Assembly: GCF_000499845.2 (NCBI RefSeq)
Contig: NC_023750.2
Location: forward strand, 30,018,369-30,082,368
From: Phaseolus vulgaris
Taxonomy: Eukaryota; Streptophyta; Magnoliopsida; Fabales; Fabaceae
Direction of reading: 5' to 3'
DNA length: 64,000 bases
Each line of letters starts with the position of its first letter. Position 1 is the stretch's first letter. The notes under the pieces are model-generated. The model saw nothing but the letters and a program-made list of their open reading frames with translations. It made no database searches and was not told the origin of the DNA. Of this stretch, positions 21,318-33,037 are shown piece after piece. A program made the translations under genes and the position numbers.

Positions 21318-23054
21318 CTATTCTGCATCCACCAATTGCCCATCTGCAATAGTTTTGTTCAAGCCCATTTGAGAAAGATCCACCTCAGGATGCACGCAAG
21401 CAACCTGAACCATGGCATCCTCAAAGCCCGCTGCATAGGAATCGGCTGCATCGCTAGTAAGCTTGTCTTTGGTTTATTGGAAGAGTTCATCCTTGCGGGC
21501 CAACTCCTCCTTCAGTTTAGCCAACTCCTCCCTCTATTGAGCCATCTCCTCATCTCTGCAAGTTAGCTCCCTCTTCAGCCCATCCACCTCAGTGTGGAGG
21601 TCGTCGTTCCTGGCGTACAATCTCAAGGCCTCTTGGGATTTCTCAAACAAGAGGGTTTTGGTTTCTCGGTCATTTCTTCGAAGCTCTTCCACCTCTAGGG
21701 TAAGACCAATAACTCAGTGGTTTGAGCTCAGTTCCTTTGCCCTCTTCATTTTGGCAAGGAGAAGGATGTTCGCAACTAGGGTTTCCCCTAGTTTCCTTTA
21801 CATATGCTTCAGCAGGGAGTCATCCTCCAAGTTCTCCAGCCTCTCCTTAACTTTGGCAGATTGCAACATCTTTTGCAGGAAGGAAGACAGATCAGCAGAG
21901 GAATCCCATTGGTCTCCCTCCGAAGCGCTTTCACCTCTGCCCTCTTGCACCACGATGTCGTAGGGAGGGAGGAGCTGGGGGGACATTCCTAGTAGGAAGG
22001 AGCTCGGCCATTCGAGTCTGAAGGCACCGGGATAGCGGCGTCGACTTTGTGCTTCCTCTTGAAGACAAGACCCGAGCAAGTCTCCTCGTCCTTAGAAGGG
22101 GCAACCTCGACCACCGCTTTCAGTTTATTATCCTTAGCAGAAGGGCCTGGAGCAGTTTTTTCTGTATGGCCCCAATAGCCAGGTGTTTCCTCTTCTAAGC
22201 ATCCAGCACCATGCCTACATTGAAAGAGAAGCATATAAGAATTTAAATAAACACACACAAGCAAAGTAACGCTAACAGGTATAAGGGGAAGGGGATACCT
22301 ATGTAAGCCTTAAGGGCTGTAGGGTTGTACTCGTGTTTAATCAGCTCGACAAAGCTAAATACTACTTGAAGTTTGGAGAGGAAGTCGCACAGATCTCGTT
22401 TCCGTGTGGGTAAGTCTTCAAGGCAATTGGGTTTCTTGAGCCCAGGTTTCCGTGTCCAGTATAGGGGAAACCCATCGAAAAGGGTCAGATCGCTTTTGTT
22501 GCAGCGGATCTTGAAGAACATACCTTTGAAGCCCTTGTACGATTGCTGGAAGAGAGTTAGCAAAACTTTCCCAGCAACCCCATTGAAGCTCACCCACATC
22601 TTTCGACCTGGGCTTTTGGCTTCATAAAAATAGAGGAAGACATCCACTAAGGGCAAATGGCCAAAGTGGTGACACAGGATGGAGAACGCCCGAACAAACG
22701 CCCAACTATTTGGAAGTAGATGGGCAGGGGCGACATTAATTTCGGTGAGAAGAGCCCGCTCAAAGTTGGGAAAGGGTAGGCGAAGGAGAAGCTTTTTAAA
22801 GATGGTGGAATAGATAAAATAGAACGGTCCCTCTAGCTCCAATGACTCGTCGCAACAGACCGGCTCACCCACCTGCAAGGCATGACTTTGACAAACTTGT
22901 CATGCTCTTTGCTAAAGAGGCAGTTCTTTTTAGGGTGTTCGCTTTTCCTATAGGTTGCTATGCTCGCAGAGGTAGTGAACTCTGAAGTCTCTCCTAATAG
23001 GTCACTAGAAGCCCAAGGGTAAATGATTTTTTAATTCGGGGTTGGTTAATCCAT
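21318..23054 (-). pseudogene. Antisense extra ORF of Tat element 1 (gypsy-type transposase_28-like)
   Basis: Encoded opposite to gag-pol, between the 3' UTR repeats and the missing LTR. The ATG at 23054-23052 is followed by blocks YPWASSDLLGETSEFTTSAS, LPNSWAFVRAFSILC, VDVFLYFYEAK and GRKMWVSFNGVAGKVLLTLF, then a basic KRKHK segment and a coiled coil, ending DGQLVDAE. Function unknown; I recall this family as the putative gypsy-type transposon domain (Transposase_28). Stops at codons 3 and 8, a frame change about 22875 and several later stops make it a pseudogene. The 45835-47140 copy shows the same order of blocks, including SGLVFKRK and KT..DGQL. Confidence 0.78.
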
Positions 23055-23392
23055 CTTACAGAGGAAAGCTAAAACAGAGAAGAAAAACAAATGCAAAACT
23101 CAAAAGAAGAAAATGCACGCGTTTTGAAAAAAACAAAGCAAATAAGCAGGAAAATAGAGAGCAACGATCGTAAGTGCAAGAAATATAAACAGTCTCAGCG
23201 TAGTTATGAGCAGATTAAGAAATAATAGGGCAAAGACAGTTACGGGGTAAAGAACATACCTTGAATGATTGTTGAGAAGAGACGAGGTATTTGGGAGAAG
23301 AAAGTAATTCAAAGCAAAGATGTTTGAAAGGATGCGCAGAGAGGGAATGAAACAGTGAAGGGAATGTAAGAGTCGAAGGGTTAACATGTAAG
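23055..23392 (-). promoter_or_regulatory. Spliced leader of the antisense ORF (predicted)
   Basis: Upstream of the antisense ATG the - strand has a donor TTCAAG|GTATGT (exon end at 23260) and a pyrimidine-rich acceptor CTGTTTTAG (exon start at 23068), giving a 191-bp leader intron. The first exon is pyrimidine-rich. It would mean the antisense ORF is transcribed separately. Upstream promoter sequence is lost at the LINE junction. Confidence 0.4.
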
Positions 23393-23399
23393 GGGAACT

Positions 23400-24510
23400 A
23401 TTTCGCCTTTTAACCATAGCATGGAAAAAAGCAGTATTTTTATCCCCCATCTTTAAACCAAAGCATCTTACCTCTTTCTTTCCAAAACAAATATTGACAG
23501 TGAAGAGCATGATCAAGCTCCTCCTTATATCTTTTCTTGACAGAGAAACCCATCAATATCAAACATACTAGCAATATCTAAATTTTGTTGAATATCAAGG
23601 AGGAGACCCTGCTTAAAAATAACTACATTGTAAACATTACCAGAAGAGTTTTTATTCCAATCACGAAGCTCAGTTTTCAACCTTTTTAACTTATGTTGCA
23701 AAATAAACATAGGACACCCAACAACCTTATTATTCCAAGAGTCATGAATAAACTTCAAACATGAACTGTCCTGAATTCACATGGAAAAGAAACGAAAATT
23801 GTTAAACTTCTTCAAATACTTACTGGCAAGACTAGCAAGAATAAGGGAATGGTCAGAACAATTCCTAACAAGAACCTGATAAAAACATGAATCCGATTCA
23901 TCCAAACATACTCCATTACATAAAGCCCTATCCAGTCTTTTATGAATTATATGCAGCCCTCTTCTTCCATTACACCAAGTATAACCAGATCCAGTAAAAA
24001 GCATACAAGCAAGATCATTAGTATTAATCCAATCAAGGAAATCATTACAAGAAACCTGATTAAGAGCTACCCCCCTTTACATTCATCCGTCAATAGCACA
24101 ACATTAAAATCTCACAAAATACACCAAGTCCCTATGAAGGAACTAAGATCCCTCCATAAAAACAGTCTAGCCAAGTATGTGTTAACACCATAAACACCTA
24201 CAAAGCTAAAACATTTATCAAGCAGATAGCAAGATACAGAAATAAACTGATCATTTACCAAGAAATTTTGGACCAGATTAGGGACCGACAAACACCAAAG
24301 CTTTGCAAACTTATTAACAATAGGAGACATAGCCACCAAATGCATATCAACAAATTTGAAAAGGACTTTAAAAGCATCAATGTACGACACCATTGGTCCA
24401 GCAAGAAAAACTAGAAGAGGTTTATGTAGTTTAAGTAAACTAAGCAACATCTCCATAGTTTTGTGGTTTCTTAATCCTCTAACGTTCTAGAAAAAAGAAG
24501 AGACCTTCAT
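23400..24510 (-). pseudogene. LINE ORF2: endonuclease domain and start of RT region
   Basis: From about 24490: NVRGLRNHKTMEML (endonuclease N-terminal motif), a DFN motif about 24090 preceded by a stop in place of the usual glycine, GYTWCNGRRG, NCSDHSLIL (catalytic His region, about 23860), then HDSWNNK and GDKNTAFFHAMVKRR. At least four frame changes or stops. The RT palm motifs are missing because the fragment ends at the junction near 23393. Confidence 0.8.
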
Positions 24511-25090
24511 TGCTACGTTATGGTGAGAACTATCTTAGCAATTTGTTTGGCTTTACCAGTCCCCTTAGGTGGTCTCCCGAGTTTTCTTTTAGTATGAACT
24601 ATCTCCTCCCCAGTATCATTGGCATCATCCTCCATCTCATTAGGATCAACCCAAAATTTTGACCCAATATGATTTTCAACAGAGATATGGTCAAAATTAA
24701 ATTCAACAATGGCAGTAGATGTACCAATATAAGGATCACCTCCCACATTTGTAGTTTCCAAACCCTCGAGAGAGGAAAAGTGATTTCGCAGGACCAACAA
24801 CGGGGATGGTACAGTCACAATTGCAGACATATGATGACCATTCATAGGAGTAGTGAATGGTGTCGTACAAACTACATGTGAAGTAGCCCTCTGAAGAGAT
24901 GGATCCCCCACAGGAGGTGAGACCTCCACACGAAGATCCTCAATAGGAGCATGAGACTCTGAGACCTTGCCTTACATAACAGTTGGTAGCATTCCTTGTT
25001 CTGGAAAATCCGAAGTATGAATGGATAATCCTTTCCTGGATTCGTGATATGAGGCATCCTCAAGAGGAGGCATATCAGCAAAATTATCCT

Positions 25091-26008
25091 TCAGTCCTCC
25101 TGGTTTATCGAAGCAAGGTGACCCAAGGGTGACCCAGCATTAGCCTCGCTAGGAACAACAAAGTTTGAATTATTTGTGGGGCCTTCCACGAGCTTCAGCT
25201 GCGAATCTTTCTTTCGATATTCTTGACGTTGTTTATGAGCCATAGTCCTCCCCTTATCTTGTTCATCAGAAACTATCTTCTGAGAAGATTTTTGTTGAGG
25301 CCCAGGAACACGACCCTGATCATGTATGACTCGACATTGAGCAAGCTTATGCCCTATCATCTTACAATGATAGCAAAGAGGAGGTAGTCATTCATATTCC
25401 ACACCAACTACAAAAGTGTAGTTCGGACGTTCAACCAAGAGGTGATTGGGAAGAGGGGACAACATATCAATATCCACCAAAACTCTAGCAAACATACCCC
25501 TCTTCTTTCTCATAGTATTCTCATCCAAAGAAAAAGGAGTACCAAGACCTTTGATGAAGGAAAAAATCGCCCTTGATCTCCAATACTCCAAAGGCAACCT
25601 ATATTGTCGAACCCAGACCTGAGTTTTGGTACTCTTCATAGTAGCTGGAACAAAGTCTTTTGTCCATGCAAACAGTCTCAAGAAACTTGGAGATAACTTC
25701 AAGAAACCCATCCCGAGGGCCCATCCCATGTATTCTAAAGAAGCGAACTTAAACTCATAGAAACCCTTCCCAAGAGGAATTGCTTTCCACGGTCCAAGAG
25801 CCTTCCACACCGGCTGCAATTGTTTAGTTAAATTTAGGTGTGTAAGGGGTTTATCCCCCTTAGAAAGAATAACTCGACCATGAAGATTGGTCTTGCAATC
25901 CTCAAGTCCAACAAAGTAATCTGCCTCATCTATCCGGACCACAATCATGTCTTCCTTAATACAAGGAGTGGGTAATTCAGACAAAGGAATATCACATGTA
26001 GTTTCCAA
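25091..26008 (-). pseudogene. LINE ORF1 (nucleic-acid-binding protein)
   Basis: Starts METTCDIPLSEL. It contains the DUF4283-type region (WKALGPWKAIPLGKGFYEFK, RVLVDIDMLSPLPNHL), then a stop after VEYE at 25388-25390, then CYHCKMIGHKLAQC, a CCHC zinc knuckle. The tail to about 25091 is Gln/Lys-rich. In plant L1 elements this protein coats the RNA template. One in-frame TGA separates the two parts. Confidence 0.8.
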
Positions 26009-26402
26009 ACCCTAAGCAAAAGTTTTCTTTTGGCCAAGCTTATCATATATCGTCTTCGCAGGAGATATTTCACAATCCTTCAAATAAGTCCATGGGATAA
26101 GGAAACCCTTAGAACCCTCCGGCATTCCAAAAGTCACTACTCACCACACCGACCCCGCACAACCATACCACCACAACACCAAATCATGAGTTTACAAAAG
26201 GTGGAAACTTTTTGTGTGCAATAGAAGTTCCAAGAAGAAACACTTTTATAAAGAAAAAGATTTAAGGAAAGAATACACCTTGTACGTAGACGTAGAGATT
26301 CGTCGCGCTACTACCAGCTTCTTGGCAGACTATCACGCCGCTGCCGACCAACATCCGCAACCCCTGCACCACCACCGTCCACCACCAAGTTGGAGAATAA
26401 AT

Positions 26403-27097
26403 TGATAGAGATGTGCCTTCATAGTTTTCGGATTTTTTTGGTGAATGGCGGAAGCATCATGGATTGAAGATGAAGCAAGGTCCTCCTAAGAGTGGTGGTG
26501 ACCTTGAAGGTGCATGAGAGGTAGGGATTGAGAGTGGTGAGGCCAACTCTACTTGGAAAGGGCGAATTTGTGAAGATTAAAAGCCTAACCTAGGAGATTT
26601 TGGGCAAGAAATGAAATTGGCACAATTTGGCAGCAATTCACTAAGTATATTAATCTTGCAAATACATGAGCCAAGCCCTCTTATTTATAGTGTTTAGAGG
26701 GCTGGAAATTCAAACGAAAGTGGAGGGAAATTCAAATGAATTCCCTCCCAAAAGTGGATCCTAAATGAGCACATGGGGAGGGGTATGTCTAGTTTGTATG
26801 CTCACCCCCTCCATGGGCTTCCTAGATCAGCCTAGGTAAATTTAGAGGTTTTTAGAAACTCTAAGTTTACCTAGGTTGGTGTTTTAGGTGCCAAAATTAG
26901 TTATAAGAAAAATTACAAATAAAGTTCCTATGCTAATTTTGACAAGAAATTAAAATCTAATCTACACTAGAGTTTATGGCATTTAAACATGTAAAAGAAC
27001 GTCTTCTTGGATCCTCTTGGCCATAACTCTAGTGGTTGGCCCAAATCTACCCTTTGGTGGGCTTGCATGTGGGCTTGTGCTTGGGCCTCTTCCATCA
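26403..27097 (-). repeat. 3' LTR of the gag-only element
   Basis: 695 bp, nearly the same by eye as the 32349-33037 copy except for scattered substitutions and a 6-bp indel near 26735. The first base triplet differs (TGATAG here, TGATGG in the other). The diverged LTR at 59435-60096 belongs to the same family. Confidence 0.9.
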
Positions 27098-27112
27098 TCC
27101 CCTCCCTCTTGA
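27098..27112 (-). other. Polypurine tract
   Basis: On the - strand TCAAGAGGGAGGGGA directly precedes the 3' LTR. The same tract precedes the LTR at 59435-60096. Confidence 0.8.
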
Positions 27113-27626
27113 AAAGGATTTGTCCTCAAATCCAATGCTCCTTCTTCTTCATTGTTAGGGGGATGTATGTGGCTGAATGGTGTCCATCATCTCCTCCTTC
27201 TTGAGAGGATCTATCCTTAGATCTACAGGGTCGATCTCGAATAGTAGCCTTATTCTTGCGTTGACAACTATGCTCGTTCTCTTGGATCAAATGTCCATTT
27301 ATGAGAGTCATCAAACAAAATAAATGAGTTAGTTTGAGCAGTTGTATAAAAAACAATTCTATTAAGTTGCCATTCTTCTTATTTTTCTATTGTTTTTGGC
27401 AACTTGTCACAATATTTCTTTAGAGAGGAGTACATAATTTTCTTTTCTAAGTTTTTCCTCCCTTGTTCTAAATTAACCTCTTTAAGAATTTTTCTATGTG
27501 TTCCTTTTAAAAGGCTTGAAGGTTGTTCAACAAGAATCATATTTTAAAATGTGTTTTTAATTGTTTCTTCTTGTTGAATGACCTTGTGGGAAGGAACACT
27601 CTTCTCCCACTCCTTTTTCTCCCTAA
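27113..27626 (-). pseudogene. Integrase C-terminal remnant of the gag-only element
   Basis: Contains CDKLPKTIEK followed by EEWQLNRI, matching CKKLPKTIEKQKEWQLHKID in the 60.4-kb relative, and a QEGGDDGHH segment next to the LTR. Stops interrupt it, and no integrase core lies upstream, since the coding sequence jumps from protease to here. Confidence 0.6.
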
Positions 27627-29430
27627 CCCCCTATTTGCTTCCATGGATGTACTGTTCAAGAGGAAGGATGTGAGTGGATATCCATGGTTTGGATCAAGGG
27701 ATGTGCAGGGAAGTGAATGAGAGGATATACCGGTGAACAGTAAATATCCTCTCCCCTCAAAATGAAGAGATGTAGAGGGAAAGCCATGTCAGCATCCCTT
27801 ATTTCCAAATTTACCCTCATTTGAATGTATCACAATGCTTCAATTGAATGTATTAGTATTTTAAAAAAATTATTGTACAATGTTTAAAATATATATATAT
27901 ATATATATAATATTTAAAATGAAGAAACAAATCATAATAAATTTTAAGGAAGTTTTAAGTTTGTTTATTATTTTATAAAATATTATAAATCAGTGTAAAA
28001 AAATATAGTTAAATAAAATCTTCCATTTATATATTAGTTATTAGAGTAGATCAGGTGATACCTATTTTTCAAGTTCTAATTAGATATTTTATTAAATGTG
28101 GTTGGATTTAGTTTTTTTAAAAGAAAATAATATATTATATCTAATTAAAATTGAAAATATTATCTGGGTTGGATCATGGTCATCACCAAAAGGTTATACT
28201 AAACATTTTTCATTTTATTTTATACTAAATATTTAATTTATTTAATACAAAAAAATCCCTAAAAACAATCCATCACTTGAAATAATTTTGTTCTAACTTA
28301 AATTATTCATTAGAAACTGAAAATATAATTAATATATTAAAATATGTATTTATGTATTATGTTATGTTTTATTTGGTTTAATGAGCACAGTACTTTTTAA
28401 ATGACCCATGCATGCAAAAGCATATTCTCTGAAAAGGCATACCCATGGTGATAAAATATTGATTTTTATGTCTTTTCTTGACCTATTAGTAGTTATTAAA
28501 TAAATTTAACTAACACAAATATTTAATAAAACAAAATAATAATAATTAATTATTGAACTATATCGGATTATACTACTAATATGTTTTTATCCTTATTTTT
28601 TATTATAATTTTTTATGAAATCCTTTTCTATGGTTAATTAAGTTATATTTTTGTTATTGTTGTATTTTTTAGATTGTTTTATTGTGAGATTTTTTAATAT
28701 TAAAAAATAATAATTTTTTATTTATATAAGATGTGATTTATTTTTTAATTTTATAGTATATGTTTAATATTTAAAGAAATTATTTGAAATTCTGTTTTTA
28801 TTTTTATTTTTGTTATGTTTTTATTAAAATATTTCTATATATAGTTATTATGTTTATGAGTTATAATTTATTTTATTATAATTTTTTATGAATTTTTTTT
28901 CTATTGTTAATTACGTTATATTTTTGTTGTTCTAGTATTTTTTATTTTTCATTTCTAGAGGGTTTTTAATATTAAAAATAATATCTTTTTATTTATATAA
29001 TGTTTGATTTATTTTTCAATTTTATTACTTGAAGTTCTGTTTTTATTTAATTTGTTAAATACATATTTTTTTTCTAATTATAGTTTTTATATTATACATA
29101 TTTACATTTAACATATATTTTTTTAATTATAATTTTTAAATCTACGAAATGTGTGAAAGTTTTTCATTTTTAAACAAAAACAACTCATTTTATTATTAAT
29201 TTTTTTAATAGACAAGGGTTAATCTGTAAACTAACATTTCACACCTTTAAAAAAAATTAAAATTCCCTCATAACCATCACATCACTCACAAACTCCCATA
29301 AACTTTCCTCACACATCCACCCTAACATACCCCAATCCAAACACCCTCACTTTCTTCACACTTTCCTCACATCCTCACACATCCACTCCCTCAAATCCTC
29401 ACACATCCCCTCCCTAATCCAAACAGAGCC
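27627..29430. mobile_element. Candidate non-autonomous DNA transposon inside the gag-only element
   Basis: About 1.8 kb of very AT-rich sequence with G-rich/C-rich ends interrupts the retroelement between protease and integrase remnant. TAA lies at both edges (27624-27626 and 29431-29433), a possible 3-bp target duplication. The right end, reversed, gives CTCTGTTTGGATTAGGGAGG; the left has TTTGGATCAAGGGATGTG near 27690. Inverted-repeat matching is imperfect, so the family (Harbinger-like or hAT-like) is open. No transposase. Confidence 0.35.
27889..27908. repeat. (AT)n microsatellite
   Basis: Short AT run within the AT-rich insertion. Confidence 0.9.
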
Positions 29431-29460
29431 TAAGGGATTTTTCTTGGTTTTCTATTTTTA

Positions 29461-29860
29461 TTATTTTTTCTTCCTCTTTTTTTTTTTCATTTGCACTTGA
29501 TCCCCTACCACTTGTGAAGGTGATAAAAGATAAAGTATAAACTTTTTTTCTTTGTGAGTGAAAGTAATCTCATTGGTAAGACCATTGTGCATAGTTTTTT
29601 TATCAAATTGCCAAGGTCTACCCAACAAAATATGACAAGCTTCCATGGGAACTATATCACATAAAACTTTGTCTTTATAGTTTTCCATAGACAACTCGAC
29701 TTTCACTTGCTTATCTACAACTAATTCCCCATTTGCATTGATTCATTGAAGTTTATAAGGTTTAGGATGAGGTATTAATTGTAGATTTAGCTTTTCAACT
29801 ATTCTAGTGCTACAACAATTGCAGCAAGAGCCACTATCCACAATGAGAGAACAAACATTT
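29461..29860 (-). pseudogene. Retroelement aspartic protease (gag-only element)
   Basis: LIVDSGSC (D-S-G active site, about 29845) and, in the open stretch 29706-29461, VLCDIVPMEACHILLGRPWQ, the typical protease C-terminal block of Ty3/gypsy elements. One TGA about 29745 separates the halves. Ends in a Lys-rich run just before the AT-rich insertion. Confidence 0.8.
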
Positions 29861-29912
29861 TCAAAAACTTTACATCTTGTATGAAAAATGTTCTCTCTTT
29901 GTGTCTCTTGGT

Positions 29913-31049
29913 TCACACTAGATTGGTTGTTGAGGGATCTTTGATCATCATTAACTCACCCTCACATGGATATGCTACTTCACTATTTTCTTTTTCTTTT
30001 TCTTCTCCCCCACTAGATTCATCATCATGGCTACTATATTCATCTACCCCTTTTAAGAAGATAGTTCTTTGGTTTGGGCATTGGGCTTGATCATGACCTC
30101 TACCATAACATTTAAAGCATTTAACATCTCTACTACAGGTGGGTGGAGTGAGCACATCTTTTCCTTCATTCTTGAGAGTTTCTTTTGGTTTTTCTTTAGA
30201 TACACTTTCCTCCGCTTTATACTCCTCTTTGGGATAAGAGTTAGAGTATGAGCTTTCCCTATGACTTGAAGTTTTCCTCAAAATTTGTTGTTCCACTTTG
30301 ATACACAGTTGAATCAAATCATTCAAGTCTTGGTAAGGCAAAAGTTCAACTTTATCTCTAATCTCAAGGTTAAGCCCACTTAAAAATCTTGCTATGGTAA
30401 TGGATTCGGATTCCCTAATGGAGGCTTTCATCATGTATAGTTCTATTTTCTGCCTATATTCCTCTACACTCATGGTCTTTTGTTGGAGTCTTTGGAGCTT
30501 GTCCATCAACTCCCTATTGTAATATGAAGGAATATGGCGACGTCTTAAGGCACCCCTAAGATCATTCCAATATTCTATGGGAGGATCCTTATGAAGACGT
30601 CTATCTCTCTCAAGGGCCATCCACCAATACATAGCATTGCCTTGAAAACTTAGAGTGGCTAAGGGTACTTTGTTTTCTTCAAACACTTTATGACAAGAAA
30701 ACAATTGTTCTACTTTCATCTCCCAATCTAGATAGATTTCTACATTTTCTTTGCCATGGAAATGAGGTAGATCTACCCTAACCTCTCTTGGACTTTCTTT
30801 CTTTTCCTTTCTAACTCTCCTAGGGGGTGGTTGCTAGTATTCATTTTTAAGACTTTGTTCTCCATATGATTCATTGCCCCTAGAGCTAGATGCATCTGAA
30901 CTTTTTTTTAATTTGGTGTATTCATCTCTTTCTTTAACCATTTGTAATTATCTATATGAAAGTGCTTGAACATCTTGTGAATTTTTTTCCAAAAGAGATT
31001 TGATAGATGTTCCCTCACTTTCATTAGAATTACGAGCTTGAAAAGACAT
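29913..31049 (-). pseudogene. Ty3/gypsy gag (gag-only element)
   Basis: Starts MSFQARNSNESEG at 31049. Stops occur at about 30955 and 30835, then it is open from 30719 to 29913. Capsid region: FQGNAMYWWMALERDRR, LRGALRRRHIPSYYNRELMD, LQQKTMSVEEYRQKIELYM, ITIARFLSGLN. CFKCYGRGHDQAQC near 30090-30130 is a CCHC zinc knuckle. With only two substitutions to explain the stops, this is the least decayed protein of the element. Confidence 0.88.
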
Positions 31050-32332
31050 GGTTAAAGTTTTGTGTTATAAGTATTTTACCCCAAAAAAGATAAGGATAGT
31101 AGTGAAGGTAGCTTTCCAGGAAAGAGAGGTGAGTCACCACAAGGTTAATTCCAACTTATCAAGCACCAATTTTGAATTTTTGTTCACCAACAATTAAAGG
31201 TCAAGAATTAAAGCAAAGAACAATTCAAATTTAAAAAAATAGGACAACAGCAAATGGATTAATTTGTAGGACACAACTAGAAGGAATATTGAATAAATTT
31301 GACAAGCAATCAAATAGGCACTCAACAAAAGGTGGCACACAAATTGAACCTATAGAATGTCACTAGAATTGATTAAAAAAAACCAAAACAGTACTACTGG
31401 AAATTTTAGGTACCAAAAAGCGTAACTTATAAAATTTATGTTGAGCTGGCTATTTGAAATTTGAATCTGAAATTTGAACCACAAACAATTCAAGATCTTA
31501 GCAAACTTTTGGCGCTGGAATCACACCAAAATTATGCACCAAAAAATTGTGATAAATTTTTCAAAATTCTTGTCAAATTACTGTTTTGGTTGGTGCCAAG
31601 ATGTACACTTTTTTTCTATTGGATTTATCATTTTTTTTCTATTTTGTCTTTTGATCTGATTCTTTTTTTTCTTGTTTTGCTAATACATCAATCTGTATAA
31701 ATCCAGAGTTTCATAATTTTTCTTCAACGTATTAATTTCATAAGAAAAAACAGCCAGCACAGAATTGAAAAACAGAGTAATCCTAATTCTGAAATTAAAA
31801 ACAGCTTGAAGAAACTTCAAAAACACAATGGAATTGATGTATATGAATTTGTATGGATCTAACACACAAATATGAACTCAAATCTAAAAATAAAAATGCA
31901 CCAAAGGATCAAACAAACTCAGATTAAACTGGACTCAAATCAAATCAAGAAACCAAAATTATCAAAAAAAATCAGCACTACATGAAATTGATGACAATTT
32001 AGGAGAAACATGACGAGACAAAACAAATTGGATTTAAAAATCAAAATGACTCAACACACACAATATGAACCGATTAGAATTGCAAATAAGACTCAAATAA
32101 ACCAAAAACAGAACAACAACACAAATCTATATAGAATCCTACACAAATTTGACAATTAGAAGCTCAAGAACAATTTGAACACAATGCACCGATTGGATTT
32201 CTCCAAACACCACCTAAATCAAATTAAAATGTAAAAAACAGCAAGACAATATGGAAAACTTGAAGAACAACACGAAAATCAGATGAACACAAAAATTAAA
32301 ACGAAATAAGGCACTTAGCTCTTGAAGACCAT

Positions 32333-32346
32333 GGCTCTAGATACCA
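32333..32346 (-). other. Primer-binding site (initiator-Met type)
   Basis: On the - strand TGGTATCTAGAGCC, two bases after the LTR end; one inserted base relative to the common TGGTATCAGAGC. Confidence 0.8.
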
Positions 32347-32348
32347 AA

Positions 32349-33037
32349 TGATGGAGATGTGCCTTCATAGTTTTCGGATTTTGTTGGTGAATGGCGGAAG
32401 CATCATGGATTAAAGATGAAGCAAGGTCCTCCTAAGAGTGGTGGTGACCTTGAAGGTGCATGAGAGGTAGGGATTGAGAGTGGTGAGACCAACTCTACTT
32501 GGAAAGGGCGAATTTGTGAAGATTAAAAGCCTAACCTAGGAGGTTTTGGGCAATAAGTGAAATTGGCACAATTTGGCAACAATTCACTAAGTATATTAAT
32601 CTTGCAAATACATGAGTCAAGCCCTCTTATTTATAGTGTTTAGAGGGCTGAAAATTCAAAAGAAAGTGGAGGGAAATGAATTCCCTCCCAAAAGTGGAGC
32701 CTAAATGAGCACATGGGGAGGGGTGTGTCTAGTTTGTATGCTCAGCCCCTCCATGGGCTTCCTAGACCGGTCTAGGTAAATTTAGAGGTTTTTAAAAACT
32801 CTAAGTTTACCTAGGTTGGTGTTTTAGGTGCCAAAATTAATTCTAAGAAAAATTACAAATAAAGTTCCTATGCTAATTTTGACAATAAATTAAAATCTAA
32901 TATACACTAGAGTTTATGACATTTGAACATGTAAAATAACGTCTTCTTGGATCCTCTTGGTCATAACTCTAGTGGTTGACCCAAATCTACCCTTTGGTGG
33001 GTTGGCATGTGAGCCTGTGCTTGGGTCTCTTCCATCA
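32349..33037 (-). repeat. 5' LTR of the gag-only element
   Basis: 689 bp; TGATGGAGATG at the left edge and CTTCCATCA at the right edge on the + strand. Pairs with 26403-27097. Confidence 0.9.

Larger units (their letters stand above)
14340..23392 (+). mobile_element. Decayed Tat-lineage Ty3/gypsy retrotransposon (element 1), 3' LTR missing
   Basis: Order: 5' LTR, PBS, gag, protease, RT, RNase H, second RNase H-like region, integrase, tandem-repeat 3' UTR, antisense extra ORF. Dual RNase H plus an antisense ORF before the 3' LTR is characteristic of the Tat lineage. Every domain is interrupted by nonsense codons or frameshifts. The right end is cut by the LINE fragment at about 23393; no 3' LTR is present in the window. 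Confidence 0.88.
23393..26402 (-). mobile_element. L1-type LINE fragment lacking its 3' half
   Basis: On the - strand: GC-rich 5' UTR (26402 to about 26010), ORF1 with DUF4283-like region and zinc knuckle, ORF2 endonuclease, and only the first motif before RT (GDKNTAFFHAM near 23430). The RT domain, RNase H and poly(A) tail are absent, and no T-run is seen on the + strand at the left junction. LINEs usually lose their 5' end, so this 3' loss points to deletion or recombination after insertion. The right edge abuts the LTR at 26403. Confidence 0.82.
26403..33037 (-). mobile_element. Ty3/gypsy deletion derivative with gag and protease only
   Basis: Two same-orientation LTRs (32349-33037 and 26403-27097), an initiator-Met-type PBS, a polypurine tract, gag and protease, but no RT, RNase H or complete integrase. 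Coding passes from protease directly to the last part of the integrase region (27098-27500), so pol was lost by internal deletion. LTRs have matching TGATGG...TCCATCA ends. The flanks are not a target duplication (TAAAT at 26398, TGAAC at 33038). It resembles the gag-only class called TR-GAG. Confidence 0.82.

Noticed and set aside
21192..21963. + strand ORFs between the Tat 3' UTR repeat and the antisense ORF
   Set aside because: They are shadows of the antisense coding sequence, which carries the recognisable conserved blocks.
30069..30251. + strand ORF over the gag zinc knuckle
   Set aside because: Shadow of the - strand gag.
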